Positions 9,212 through 18,286 are shown, counted from the stretch's first letter. The stretch: DNA of 64,000 nt from CAWHPS01 sp963831235 (GCA_963831235.1 CAWHPS010000061.1:62001-126000); one strand, 5' to 3'. Made by a program: numbers and translations. The notes: generated from the letters alone by a model not told the origin.

Positions 9212-10603
9212 ATGAATAATTATATGCTTGGAATATATTTTATTTTGATTTTTTCATCTTTCTCTTTTGGGAAGGTTTATTATATCGATTATATCAAAGG
9301 AAATGATGATAATCAGGGTATTCAAAAGGAAAAACCCTGGAAATTGCATCCAGGCCAACCAGGTTTTAAAGGTTTATATTCACATCATCCCGGGGATTCA
9401 TTTGTTTTCAAAGGTGGTGTGATTTGGCCTGCTTCAACACTTCCACTTAAAATAAATTTCAGTGGAACAAAAGGACGGTTGGATACCTATACTGCTGACA
9501 CAAACTGGTTTCAGGGAAACAGTTTCATGCAGCCAATGTTTGACGGTGAACATCGCGAAATCCAGCTCCTTTTTGCTGAAAAAGAATCATGCTTTACAGT
9601 AAGCAATCTTGCGTTCAGAGATTTCGGCATATCCGGGGTAAAAAATGGTGGTAAGGGAGTTGAAATCAATGGATGCAGCCGATATACAATTAGTCATTGT
9701 ACAATTACACCTCAATCATGGATTGGCATTTACCTACATTCATATTTCGGGAAAACCTGCGAGGATATTTCAATAGAGGATTGTGACATCAGCGCGGCCG
9801 GACAGGCGATTGTTATTGCAACAGAGGCCGCAAATACGATCTTCAGTAATGTTAATCTTCGGAATAACAGAATACATGACCTCTCCCCGCAGATAACCGG
9901 AGACACGCACGGTGATGGTATTCACACATGGAATTCCCCTGAGACGGACAATTCTCAATATATTCAAGATTTGACAATATGCAACAATATGTTTTACGGT
10001 GATTTCTCACGTACTGGAGAGGGGTCAGCTTCCATGACCTCGCTCATTTACCTGACTGATCCCGGGAAAAGGGCTTATATCTATAACAATGTTTTATCTT
10101 ACACAAAAGCCACTTCTTTTTCCGGGCTTGTATGGATTCGCTATTTTGATTCGGTCTATGTTTATCATAATACATTCATACAAAAGCCTGAAATAGGGGG
10201 CCTTGGCATCCTGGTTGGACAAGGCGCATCTTCCGGAATAGAGATCAAAAACAATATCTTTTATGGTTGCCAGAGCGCCTACTATATCTATAAAGACGCT
10301 TCCCCATCAATCAAAATCGATTACAATTGCTGTTTTGTCAATAGTCCAGGAATCGGCTACTGGAAGGAAAAAGGGATGGATATCGCATCCTGGAAGGCCA
10401 TTGGAAATGATCGCCACGGGGTATTTTCAAATCCGGGTTTTATAAGTGGTTCTGATTTTCATCTTTCATCTAATTCATTGTGCATCAATTCCGGTGACAC
10501 TTCCCTTGGCATGCGGTATGGAACAGACATTGATGGAAACAATAGATTAGGCAAACCGGACATTGGAGCTTATGAATTTAAGTTGTTGGACCCTAAAAAC
10601 TGA
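9212..10603 (+). CDS. Secreted right-handed parallel beta-helix protein
   Basis: 463 residues with a signal peptide (first about 20 residues, ending near SFSFG). The N-terminal block YYIDYIKGNDDNQG...PWK is a common entry to pectate-lyase-like folds, and short Asn-rich turns (YNNVLSY, IKNNIFYG) mark repeated helix coils. It ends with DIDGNNRLGKPDIGAYE, a frequent terminal motif of these proteins. In the middle of an exopolysaccharide operon it is probably a lyase, epimerase or acyl-modifying enzyme acting on the polymer in the periplasm or outside. It is clearly paralogous to the product of 35491-37185 but lacks that protein's C-terminal sorting domain. Confidence 0.8.
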   Translation: MNNYMLGIYFILIFSSFSFGKVYYIDYIKGNDDNQGIQKEKPWKLHPGQPGFKGLYSHHPGDSFVFKGGVIWPASTLPLKINFSGTKGRLDTYTADTNWFQGNSFMQPMFDGEHREIQLLFAEKESCFTVSNLAFRDFGISGVKNGGKGVEINGCSRYTISHCTITPQSWIGIYLHSYFGKTCEDISIEDCDISAAGQAIVIATEAANTIFSNVNLRNNRIHDLSPQITGDTHGDGIHTWNSPETDNSQYIQDLTICNNMFYGDFSRTGEGSASMTSLIYLTDPGKRAYIYNNVLSYTKATSFSGLVWIRYFDSVYVYHNTFIQKPEIGGLGILVGQGASSGIEIKNNIFYGCQSAYYIYKDASPSIKIDYNCCFVNSPGIGYWKEKGMDIASWKAIGNDRHGVFSNPGFISGSDFHLSSNSLCINSGDTSLGMRYGTDIDGNNRLGKPDIGAYEFKLLDPKN

Positions 10604-10627
10604 CTTCTTGTTAAGGGCAAAGTAAAA

Positions 10628-11899
10628 ATGGAAAAGGTCTGCATATTGGGCGCTAACTTTGATACTGGTAACCTTGGGGTGGGCGCGCTTACCATGGGTG
10701 CAATTCAATGTATTAATTACGCTTATCCAAAAGCAGGTATTTTTATCATGGATTATTCAACAAACAAAGATATGTATCACTGTGAGGTGAATCAAAGGGA
10801 AATTGAAGTGCCGTTAATTCCAATCCGTTTTACCTGGAAGATATTCCTTATGAATAATATCTTCGTGCTTATTATCCTGTCAATTATTGCAAGGATTTTT
10901 GGACAAAGCAAGGCAGGGGCGATTATAATCAGCCATAACAATACCCTTAGGGTACTTAAAGAAGCTGACATTGTTGCTTCAATAGCAGGAGGTGACAGCT
11001 TTAGCGACATCTATGGGTTCAGTCGTTTTGTATATGTGATATTGCCTCAAATATTGGCTATTATCATGGGCAAGAAGCTCATTATGCTGCCCCAGACTCT
11101 TGGGCCTTTCAAAAGGCCGCTTACCAGATTTATTGCTAATAAATTAATGATACACTCGCACCTTATACTGTCACGTGACCATGCTGGGATTGAGGAAACA
11201 AGACTGCTTATAAAGAACATGGGGCGTCCAGGGGTTCTTAACTTCTGTTATGATATGGGGTTTATTCTTGATTCAAAGAGACCGAAAGGCAGCGAGATTA
11301 ATGATATAGAGAAAATCCGTAAGACGCATATAAAACTTTTTGGGGTGAATGTGAGCGGGCTCCTGCTTATGGGAGGGTATGACAGGAAAAACATGTTCAA
11401 TTTAAAGGCGGATTACGGACAGGTTGTGCATAAGGTACTTGATCTGTTTCTGTCAATTGATAAAGCGGCGATCATCCTTGTGCCACATGTATTAGGAGAT
11501 TCTTCGGAATCGGATATAACAGCAATTAATAAGATTTATGCTACTTTCAATAACATCTCTTCAACCAGGCTCTTTAAGGTAAACGGAGCCTACAACCAGA
11601 ACGAAATCAAATACATTATCGGGATGTGCGATTTGTTTGTTGGATCACGGATGCATGCATGCATTGCTGCTTTGTCCCAGGCAATCCCCACTGTCAGTAT
11701 TGCGTATAGCAAAAAATTTATCGGCGTCATGCAATCCATTGATATGGCTGATACGTGTGTTGATCCTCGTGCAGAGGACATGGATACCATTTTAAGGAAA
11801 GTGCAGGCCATAATGAATGACCACGATAAAATCAGGGCTTTTCTTATTGATAAGATGCCGCAGGTTAAAAAGCGTGTACTTGAGTTGTTTAAACAGTAA
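10628..11899 (+). CDS. Polysaccharide pyruvyl transferase family protein
   Basis: 423 residues of the WcaK/CsaB family (PF04230). It begins with VCILGANFDTGNLGVGALT, contains SIAGGDSFSDIYG and MLPQTLGPF, and ends with VGSRMHACIAALSQAIPTVSIAYS, the most conserved block of the family. These enzymes transfer a pyruvate ketal from phosphoenolpyruvate onto a sugar, giving the polymer negative charge. It lies 24 bases after the beta-helix gene and 19 before the export gene, so it is in the same operon. Confidence 0.87.
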   Translation: MEKVCILGANFDTGNLGVGALTMGAIQCINYAYPKAGIFIMDYSTNKDMYHCEVNQREIEVPLIPIRFTWKIFLMNNIFVLIILSIIARIFGQSKAGAIIISHNNTLRVLKEADIVASIAGGDSFSDIYGFSRFVYVILPQILAIIMGKKLIMLPQTLGPFKRPLTRFIANKLMIHSHLILSRDHAGIEETRLLIKNMGRPGVLNFCYDMGFILDSKRPKGSEINDIEKIRKTHIKLFGVNVSGLLLMGGYDRKNMFNLKADYGQVVHKVLDLFLSIDKAAIILVPHVLGDSSESDITAINKIYATFNNISSTRLFKVNGAYNQNEIKYIIGMCDLFVGSRMHACIAALSQAIPTVSIAYSKKFIGVMQSIDMADTCVDPRAEDMDTILRKVQAIMNDHDKIRAFLIDKMPQVKKRVLELFKQ

Positions 11900-11918
11900 A
11901 ATTTAAGCGAGGTATAAT

Positions 11919-12659
11919 ATGTCAAAATCATTTTCCGTAATTCGTTGTTCTTTATTCGTATTTTTGTTTGTAATGACTATGTTGCAGGCACTTCAATCAG
12001 AACAAATTCAATCAGACAGAGGAAATGCTGTGGCTGCAATTAATTCTCAGGCTGTTGCTTCATCCGTGGTCAGATATTTTTCCCTGGCGGAAGGGGATGC
12101 CATCAGAATTACCTTTTTTCCGGATAGTGCATTCTTCCTGAATGGAATATACCCCATTGACAATCAGGGTAATATCTTCTTGCCATTATTCGGCAGAACC
12201 AACATAAGCTCCATGAACGAGAACGAGATTGTGGATTTCCTGAACAAAGCTTTTATAAACCAGCTGCGTTATCCTAGCGCGCAAATCAGACCTTTAATCC
12301 GCTTGTCATTTGTCGGTGGGTTCCATCATCCCGGACTGTATTATGTTGATCCATCGGTTTCCTTATGGGATGCTGTGAAAACAACAGGCGGACCCATGCG
12401 GGAGGATGGTTTAAGATTGATGAACTGGGAGCGGCATGGACAAATAATTGATGAACGACTTGACTTTAGCATTGAATCCGGAAAATCTTTACAGGAACTG
12501 GGGTTTAAGTCAGGTGACGAGATATGGGTAACTGTACACCCAAAGAAATATTATTGGGAAAAATTCAACTCAGAGGTATTGCCTGGGTTGACATTCCTTG
12601 TAACAAGCGTTACTGCCTCGCTTGCGGTTTACACGACCTTCCGTCTTCTGAATAAATAG
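11919..12659 (+). CDS. Polysaccharide export protein (Wza-like, SLBB)
   Basis: 246 residues with an N-terminal signal segment, then the Poly_export domain (YFSLAEGDAIRITFFPD... to about residue 125) and an SLBB-like segment (FVGGFHHPGLYYVDPSVSLWDAVKTTGG). No lipobox cysteine is seen, and a single C-terminal hydrophobic helix is present, so it may differ from classical Wza in membrane anchoring. It should form the outer-membrane channel for the exopolysaccharide and work with the Wzc-type partner encoded 14 bases downstream. Confidence 0.85.
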   Translation: MSKSFSVIRCSLFVFLFVMTMLQALQSEQIQSDRGNAVAAINSQAVASSVVRYFSLAEGDAIRITFFPDSAFFLNGIYPIDNQGNIFLPLFGRTNISSMNENEIVDFLNKAFINQLRYPSAQIRPLIRLSFVGGFHHPGLYYVDPSVSLWDAVKTTGGPMREDGLRLMNWERHGQIIDERLDFSIESGKSLQELGFKSGDEIWVTVHPKKYYWEKFNSEVLPGLTFLVTSVTASLAVYTTFRLLNK

Positions 12660-12673
12660 AAAAGGAACCCTAT

Positions 12674-15010
12674 ATGGAAACCGCAACTAAAAATATTGGT
12701 CAGGCACCTGGATTGCCTGATACTCTGCATCATTATCTTGAACTTTTCAGGCGGAAAAAAAGATTGTTGATATTTCTTGTTCTTTTTGCAACAACAGCCT
12801 CTTTTTATTGCATCCTTGAACTTGATCTGTTTAATCAGGCGCGTCCAGCCACAGTACTAATCGGCATGGATCGACCGCTTCAAACAAACGGCATTAATGA
12901 CGCTGATGATATGGGCCCCAAAAAAATCGAACTTATACGCAGCAGGAATTTTCTTCAGCAGGTTGTGACTGATCTTTCTCTATGCCTCAGGACAAAAAAA
13001 GATTCCAGGGATGCCATTTTTGATTCAATCTTCATTGGGCCGGATGCTCTTCCAGGCAAATACCGCCTTAATATAATCGGGGAAAATGAGCGCTATGTTG
13101 AAATTGTCCTTTCAAATGCGCCATTTGGTTTCAACAGTAGAAAGCTCTTTACAACAAAAGCTGCAAATTTGAAAGTTTTAAAATTACAGGGCATGTATCT
13201 TGGTTTCAATGAAAAATTCTACAAAAGTCCAAGAAACATCACCTTTAATGTTTTGACCCCGCGCCAGGCCGTTGATGACATCCTGGATAATCTGACCATA
13301 GAGCGTCCAACCGGAAGAAAAGAGAACTACTTCACAATAGTTTTAACAGGCAAGGATTATCCGCTAATTACCCGTGAGGTCAATGCAATAGCGGACAAGT
13401 TTGTAACCCAGAACCTGGGTTTTGGAAAACGGAGGCTCAACGAAAAGCTTGAAATGCTTGGTAAACAGTCGGAAATGGCACGGAAGCAGCTTGCGGTCTC
13501 GGACAACGCTCTTAGGGATTTCCTATCCATGAATCCCACATTTGCCCTTGACAAACAGACTGAACAGGCCGTAGGAGACCTTGTGCAGCAAGAAGCCAAG
13601 GGTATGGACATGGAAAATACGCTTAATGATGCAATATCCCTTCAAAATCAGTTTAAAAGTGCTTCAAATGAAGGGAAAACGGATGTCATCCATGAAATTC
13701 TGATACTCCTATCGTCAAAAAACAATATCCGCGCATCAGTCCTCAAATCAGAGCTTTCCCGTTTATTGTCGGAAAGGGAAGTCCTGGAGCGGACTTACGC
13801 AACAGACCACCCTCTTTTGAAAATTAACCAGCAAAAAATTGATGCAATAACCGCACAGGGAGGGCAGGCATTGGGGGATTTTATCCAGGCTATTCTTAAA
13901 GATGTGACGCAGAAAAAAGCCGGGATAGTTCAGTTATCGAGCAAGCTTAGAAGCCTGCCCCAAAAAAGCATGCAGCTTGCTGAACTTCGACGCCAGCAGC
14001 AGATTGATTCTGAATCCTATTCTCTGCTCATGAGCCGATATAATCAGTCCAAGGTGGAGGATGCGGTGGAGATTTCAGATGTATTCGTTATGGATTATGC
14101 TGTGGAACCTTTGCCTTTTCCATTAGCAATGAAATGGATGATAACATTAATCCTGGGGTTTTTACTGGGCGCGTTATTCTCTTTTGGCCCGGTTGTGCTT
14201 TTTGACCAATTCCGGCGCACTGCGAATTCCGAAATGGAACTTGTCAGGCTCACGGATATGCCTTCGCTTGAGAGCATACCCGAGCTCCATCGCTCAAAAA
14301 ACAAGCTCCGTAAGCTGCGTGATAACCGGCCCCAGAGTCCGCTTCTTATCACGGAGAGTGTTTCCCCGATATACGCAAAAGAGGTCTTCAGGTCACTTAG
14401 AACAAAAGTACTGCTGAGTTTTAATGGCTCTGCCCAGAAAAGCCTTATTGTGACAAGCATGGAGTCCGGGGCCGGCAAAACAATGGTAGCAGCCAATCAG
14501 GCAATTACCCTAGCCCAGCACGGACTTAAGATCCTGATTGCTGATGGGGATTTACGGCGTGGCACATTGCATGATTTGTTCGGGATAAAACAGTTCCCTG
14601 GCATGTCCGAATATCTTGCAAGGGAAAAGGAGAACCGGTTGACGGATTGGATTCAGGGTACCCATGTTCCTGGCCTGTTTGTGATGAGTTCAGGTGAACC
14701 TGTTAATGACACTTCCGAATTGATTACTCCGTCAAGAATAGGACGGTTTCTGGATTCCGCCTTCGGGATGTTTGATGTCGTAATACTTGACACGCCGCCG
14801 TTAGGGGTTGTGGCGGATGCGGCGGTCATCCATGAAAAGTTTTCGAGTTTCATTTTAGTAGTCAAGGCTGGTGCAACAAATATTATTGATTTGAATAATA
14901 AAATAGCGGAATATCCGCCTGTCAGGGAAAAAGTCATCGGTGTTGTGCTAAACCGTGTGCAGCGTGATTCGAGGTTCAAATATTACAAATCTTCGCCTTA
15001 TGTTGTTTGA
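12674..15010 (+). CDS. Wzc-type chain-length regulator and tyrosine autokinase
   Basis: 778 residues. A membrane helix near residues 33-55 and another near 485-510 flank a periplasmic Wzz/GNVR region with coiled-coil character. The cytoplasmic BY-kinase domain has Walker A (ESGAGKT, about residue 598), Walker A' (IADGDLRRG, about 623) and Walker B (VVILDTPP, about 702). The C-terminus ends in a short tyrosine cluster (FKYYKSSPYVV), the expected autophosphorylation tail. The protein controls polymer length and drives export with the Wza-like channel. It is the last gene of the operon; an unusual inverted-repeat region follows. Confidence 0.9.
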   Translation: METATKNIGQAPGLPDTLHHYLELFRRKKRLLIFLVLFATTASFYCILELDLFNQARPATVLIGMDRPLQTNGINDADDMGPKKIELIRSRNFLQQVVTDLSLCLRTKKDSRDAIFDSIFIGPDALPGKYRLNIIGENERYVEIVLSNAPFGFNSRKLFTTKAANLKVLKLQGMYLGFNEKFYKSPRNITFNVLTPRQAVDDILDNLTIERPTGRKENYFTIVLTGKDYPLITREVNAIADKFVTQNLGFGKRRLNEKLEMLGKQSEMARKQLAVSDNALRDFLSMNPTFALDKQTEQAVGDLVQQEAKGMDMENTLNDAISLQNQFKSASNEGKTDVIHEILILLSSKNNIRASVLKSELSRLLSEREVLERTYATDHPLLKINQQKIDAITAQGGQALGDFIQAILKDVTQKKAGIVQLSSKLRSLPQKSMQLAELRRQQQIDSESYSLLMSRYNQSKVEDAVEISDVFVMDYAVEPLPFPLAMKWMITLILGFLLGALFSFGPVVLFDQFRRTANSEMELVRLTDMPSLESIPELHRSKNKLRKLRDNRPQSPLLITESVSPIYAKEVFRSLRTKVLLSFNGSAQKSLIVTSMESGAGKTMVAANQAITLAQHGLKILIADGDLRRGTLHDLFGIKQFPGMSEYLAREKENRLTDWIQGTHVPGLFVMSSGEPVNDTSELITPSRIGRFLDSAFGMFDVVILDTPPLGVVADAAVIHEKFSSFILVVKAGATNIIDLNNKIAEYPPVREKVIGVVLNRVQRDSRFKYYKSSPYVV

Positions 15011-15041
15011 AGATGTTACTTGAAATCTATCCTCTTTCTCC

Positions 15042-15355
15042 CAGTGCCGTTGACTTACGCTTGACATGTGACATGTTAAATATAAAGATGTCTTTCGGCT
15101 TTCCCTAAATTTGTCCGGCGGCACGGAGGCTGCCGGCTAGTCATATGGCTGGTCCATTAATCACACCGAGCCAGAGACGGCTCGGTATAAAAAAAGGAAA
15201 ACAATGGTAGCTAAATGCGAGGCCGTCTCTGGCCTCGCACATAAAAACACAAATTTAATTGAACAGCCGGCGGCCTCTGTGCCGCCGGACAAAAGTAGCG
15301 AAAAAAAAGTTGAATAAACTATTAAGCATCAGTCAACCTTAAGCCAACGGCATTG
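15042..15355. repeat. Nested inverted-repeat element with two complementary hairpin loops
   Basis: Arms 15042-15065 and 15332-15355 match in inverted orientation at 20 of 24 positions. Inside them, 15110-15138 and 15265-15293 pair over 29 positions: 27 Watson-Crick and two G-T (G-U in RNA). Inside that sit two perfect hairpins: 15165-15186 (8-bp stem, loop AGAGAC) and 15216-15239 (9-bp stem, loop GTCTCT). The two six-base loops are exact complements. The wobble pairs in the long stem suggest a transcribed structured RNA, or a MITE-like element under structural constraint. No target duplication and no coding potential were seen. A further simple hairpin (15363-15400) follows just before ubiE. 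Confidence 0.75.
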
Positions 15356-15457
15356 CCCCTTTCCCCTTCCCTCTTTTCTTAAGGAAAAAAAGGGAAGGGG
15401 TAAAAGAATAAGTTGGTTAACTATATTATAATTATATACAAAAAAAAACAGGACGAA

Positions 15458-16225
15458 ATGACTTATGACAGACTGAATTCTTTCAGGGGCGAAACAGTTA
15501 CTGATCCGAACAAGAAAAGGGAATACAACCGAAAAATGTTCGGTATTGTTGCACGACGTTATTCATTGATAACGCGACTTATGTCATTTTGGCAGGATTC
15601 AACCTGGAAGCGGGCATTGTTGAATACCTTACCTGGGAAAATGGATGGAATGGCCTTTGATCTTGCCTGTGGTACAGGGGACATTACCTTTGGTTTGGCC
15701 CGCAAGTATCCATGCATGCAAGTAATTGGCGCGGACCTGACAAAGAAAATGCTTGACCTTGCGATATTGCAAAACACTTTAAACAATGTCACATTTACTC
15801 TCCAGGACATGGCGCAAACCGGTATTAAAGACGGGTCTGTGGCCATTGTGACCGGCGGTTATGCTTTACGGAATGCTCCTGATATTGATAAAGCCCTGAT
15901 TGAAATCCGGCGAGTCCTTCGTCCTGGCGGGATTGCGGCTTTTCTTGATTTCTCAAAATCCCCACAACCTGTTATTCAAAGTTTTCACTACTGGCTCCTT
16001 CGCGTGTGGGGAAGTTTATGGGGACTTATGTTTCATGGTAACCCTGCGGTTTATGCCTATATTGCCGAAAGCTTAAAGGCCTTTCCGGATAGGATAACAC
16101 TAGAGAAAAAAGCAAATGACCTGGGATTTGTAAGTAAGCGTTCCTGTACGTTTATGGGGGGCATGATTGCGCTAAATGTATGGGAAAAGCCATCCGGGCT
16201 TGGAACTCAAGCCAAATCACACTGA
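15458..16225 (+). CDS. ubiE: UbiE-type demethylmenaquinone methyltransferase
   Basis: 255 residues from the ATG at 15458, preceded by AGGA; an in-frame ATG at 15413 would add a poorly conserved leader. SAM-binding motif I is FDLACGTGDITFGLA, followed by VIGADLTKKMLDLA. The UbiE/COQ5 signature GGYALRNAPDIDKALIEIRRVLRPGG is present. It should methylate demethylmenaquinone in the last step of menaquinone synthesis; without other men genes nearby, methylation of another quinone-like or polyketide product is possible. It stands alone between the repeat element and the convergent ATPase/TOPRIM genes. Confidence 0.85.
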   Translation: MTYDRLNSFRGETVTDPNKKREYNRKMFGIVARRYSLITRLMSFWQDSTWKRALLNTLPGKMDGMAFDLACGTGDITFGLARKYPCMQVIGADLTKKMLDLAILQNTLNNVTFTLQDMAQTGIKDGSVAIVTGGYALRNAPDIDKALIEIRRVLRPGGIAAFLDFSKSPQPVIQSFHYWLLRVWGSLWGLMFHGNPAVYAYIAESLKAFPDRITLEKKANDLGFVSKRSCTFMGGMIALNVWEKPSGLGTQAKSH

Positions 16226-16266
16226 ACGCACACAAACTGCAGATTGAGACATTTCAGACTTTCATA

Positions 16267-16878
16267 TCATGGTTTGTATGCAATAACCGCTTCAATTGCC
16301 CGACGAAGACTTTCCGACCGTTTTGCTGCTGCATTTATATCCCAGAGATTGCGAACAAAAGGTAAAAGAGTCTGGTTGTATTCAGGGCCGATTACCGCAC
16401 TTGTACCGATGTCAGGTGCGATTGCATTCGCAATATCTTTCTTCCTGCTTTTTCGTGCAAGTTTAATGATATGATCTTTAGGATCTGCAAGGGTCTCCGG
16501 CCTGCGATTTATCAATGATTCGCTTATACCATAAAAACGGCTTAATCCATGGGCATCAGCCAGCAACCAGGCCTCAACTTCTCTGACAGCAATTCTGAAA
16601 AGGCATTTTTTATTTCGCCTGTCGTTTGGGATAAGGCTATCGAGAATATGAAGCGCACAGTCTTCTTTATCAGAATCCATAAGTACAAGGAAGGGTTGCT
16701 GATGAATGGCTGCTGAAAAAAAAGAATTGATTCTGGAACGAATATAACCGCTCCCATGGCCGCTAAATCTGCGGGCAATGGAAATCTTCAATGGGGAAAG
16801 TTTTAATAGCCGTTCAATTACAGCCTCACTCAGAATATCTTCAAAAACGATATTAAAAAAAACAGGTGTTGCAGGCAT
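16267..16878 (-). CDS. DUF4276-like protein with TOPRIM-type acidic motifs
   Basis: 203 residues. The first strand carries NIVFEDILSEAVIERLL with a Glu at about residue 13. The third strand reads LVLMDSDKED with Asp68 and Asp70: together the E and D-x-D arrangement of TOPRIM nucleases. REVEAWLLADAHGL is a hallmark of DUF4276. Its ATG directly follows the stop of the ATPase gene (TAAATG), so the two are translationally linked. Paired ATPase plus TOPRIM-like proteins form OLD-, Gabija- and PARIS-type antiphage modules, in which the ATPase senses infection and the TOPRIM partner cleaves nucleic acid. That role is inferred here from family resemblance and pairing. Confidence 0.7.
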   Translation of the reverse strand: MPATPVFFNIVFEDILSEAVIERLLKLSPLKISIARRFSGHGSGYIRSRINSFFSAAIHQQPFLVLMDSDKEDCALHILDSLIPNDRRNKKCLFRIAVREVEAWLLADAHGLSRFYGISESLINRRPETLADPKDHIIKLARKSRKKDIANAIAPDIGTSAVIGPEYNQTLLPFVRNLWDINAAAKRSESLRRAIEAVIAYKP

Positions 16879-18039
16879 TTACTGATTCCCATTGGTGTCG
16901 AATTGAATACTTAACTGAACCGCATCTTCAGGAGCAGCCATCGGCAACACTACCTCTGCAATTGACATTCCGGATTTAATCATTTCAACTGTCGTAGGGT
17001 CATCAGAAGCAAGGTGCGCTATGGTTCCTTCTCCAGCCGGCTTGAGAATGATTGTTTCCTCCGGCGCGATTCCTTTGTCGGATAACAGCTCATAACTGTG
17101 TGTGCTGATTAACATCTGTCGCTTGTTTTTTCTTGTTACTTTGGAAATAATTGCAGGTAATTGTTTTACAATCTCACCATTCAGGGACAATTCAGGTTCT
17201 TCTATTAATAAAAGTTCAGTTCCTTCCTGTAATGTCCACAATAATCCTATCGCCCGCAATGTGCCGTCTGAAAATTGTGTTTCATTTTGTCGGCCTGCAT
17301 CAGGGCGCCAATGCTCATACTTTGCTATAAGATGCGGTTGTCCATTTTTATCAGGCACAAAAGCCAGCTCTTTTAGCTGCGGGGCAATGATCTTTAAGGC
17401 ATTCTCAATTCGTTTCAGCCGGCCTTTTGTGGTCTTTTCCGGTGTCTTGGCCAGCCTTTCAAGAAAGGTCCTGCCGAATGGATCATCCCCTTGCAATGGA
17501 GCAATAGACATTTCAGGCGCGCGAACCATCTGTGGAACAATGTGCAGATAACACACGTTATTGAAAAATGCGGCAACCTCACGAAAATCCTTATTTGCAG
17601 AGGTCTGTTCAAGATGTGTTTCCGTCAAACGTTCAGGATCGGCCTTATCTTCTTCATCAGGGCGAACAAGAACATTCTTACCGTTTTTAGAAACTTCCTC
17701 ATACTTGACAAGTGGCCGCCGTGAACCGCGTGTTTCCTGTGTTAACCCGAGCCGGTAAATGTATTCATCCCTGTTATTATCACTGCCGCCAAGATGAACT
17801 TCTATTTCAACCAAAGGATTGGTGCGGGCTGCGAAACACCGTACTTTGGATACCCCCCCCCTGTCTTTTATTGCCTGCTGTAATCCACCACCTTGTCCAC
17901 GTGCAATATCGCGCAGGAATCTGAAAACATCAAGAAAATTGGATTTCCCCGATGCGTTCGGGCCAATAACAAAAATCCGGTTAAGCAGGGTGATGTCAAT
18001 CTTTGGGAAATTCCGCCAATTTATTAATTTGATTCTCAT
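16879..18039 (-). CDS. AAA/SMC-like ATPase (AAA_21), partner of the TOPRIM-like protein
   Basis: 386 residues. Walker A is IGPNASGKSNFLD near the N-terminus, Walker B is ELLLIEEPELSLNG, and STHSYELL is the switch region: an OLD/RecF-like ABC ATPase core. FSDGTLRAIGLLWTL is the ABC signature-like region. The start at 18039 is preferred over 18048 because the ATG overlaps the TAA of a remnant upstream frame (TAATG), a common coupling arrangement. It forms a two-gene cassette with the TOPRIM-like gene immediately downstream. The gene upstream of it appears to have been deleted, leaving only its C-terminal codons. Confidence 0.75.
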   Translation of the reverse strand: MRIKLINWRNFPKIDITLLNRIFVIGPNASGKSNFLDVFRFLRDIARGQGGGLQQAIKDRGGVSKVRCFAARTNPLVEIEVHLGGSDNNRDEYIYRLGLTQETRGSRRPLVKYEEVSKNGKNVLVRPDEEDKADPERLTETHLEQTSANKDFREVAAFFNNVCYLHIVPQMVRAPEMSIAPLQGDDPFGRTFLERLAKTPEKTTKGRLKRIENALKIIAPQLKELAFVPDKNGQPHLIAKYEHWRPDAGRQNETQFSDGTLRAIGLLWTLQEGTELLLIEEPELSLNGEIVKQLPAIISKVTRKNKRQMLISTHSYELLSDKGIAPEETIILKPAGEGTIAHLASDDPTTVEMIKSGMSIAEVVLPMAAPEDAVQLSIQFDTNGNQ

Positions 18040-18212
18040 TATTCGCATGACGACCTCACAATCTTTAAGCTTTCAACTCCCCTGTCATCCCATATCTTTA
18101 CGGCCAACTGGTTGCTGTCTATGATTCCAAAAGGCAGGAAAACTGCACCTCTGGACGCTTCAATCCTCTCTTCGTCTATTTCCGCGAGAAGGTCTCTTGC
18201 AACCGTTGCCCA
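18039..18212 (-). pseudogene. C-terminal remnant of an unknown gene once upstream of the ATPase
   Basis: A 57-codon open frame without a start begins after a stop at 18213-18215. It reads WATVARDLLAEIDEERIEA, then GAVFLPFGIIDSNQLAVKIW, and ends in TAA overlapping the ATPase ATG. The ordered hydrophobic pattern and the coupled stop suggest a genuine protein tail. I do not recognise the family. It is joined to a HepT remnant at about 18213-18222. Confidence 0.5.
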
Positions 18213-18220
18213 TCAATCCT

Positions 18221-18286
18221 TCACAGGCGCGTTCCCTTTGAGGACTCAAGTATGTGCGCAAGGCGTGCTTTATCATCAAGCTTCAT
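18221..18286 (-). pseudogene. HepT (DUF86) toxin remnant, N-terminal 21 codons
   Basis: The ATG at 18286 overlaps the stop of the nucleotidyltransferase gene by eleven bases, as HepT genes do downstream of MntA. The 21 codons (MKLDDKARLAHILESSKGTRL) resemble the start of HEPN-domain HepT proteins but end at a TGA, far short of the usual 110-140 residues. The catalytic R-x4-6-H motif is missing. The toxin is therefore lost, while the putative antitoxin remains intact. Confidence 0.55.

Noticed and set aside
15363..15400. Hairpin CCCCTTCCCT / AGGGAAGGGG as a terminator
   Set aside because: It has no T-run after it on either strand in a useful position; it may be structural but is not supported as a terminator.
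18048..18048. ATPase start at 18048
   Set aside because: The start nine bases later overlaps the upstream stop in a TAATG arrangement, and the extra MRI looks like a chance extension.
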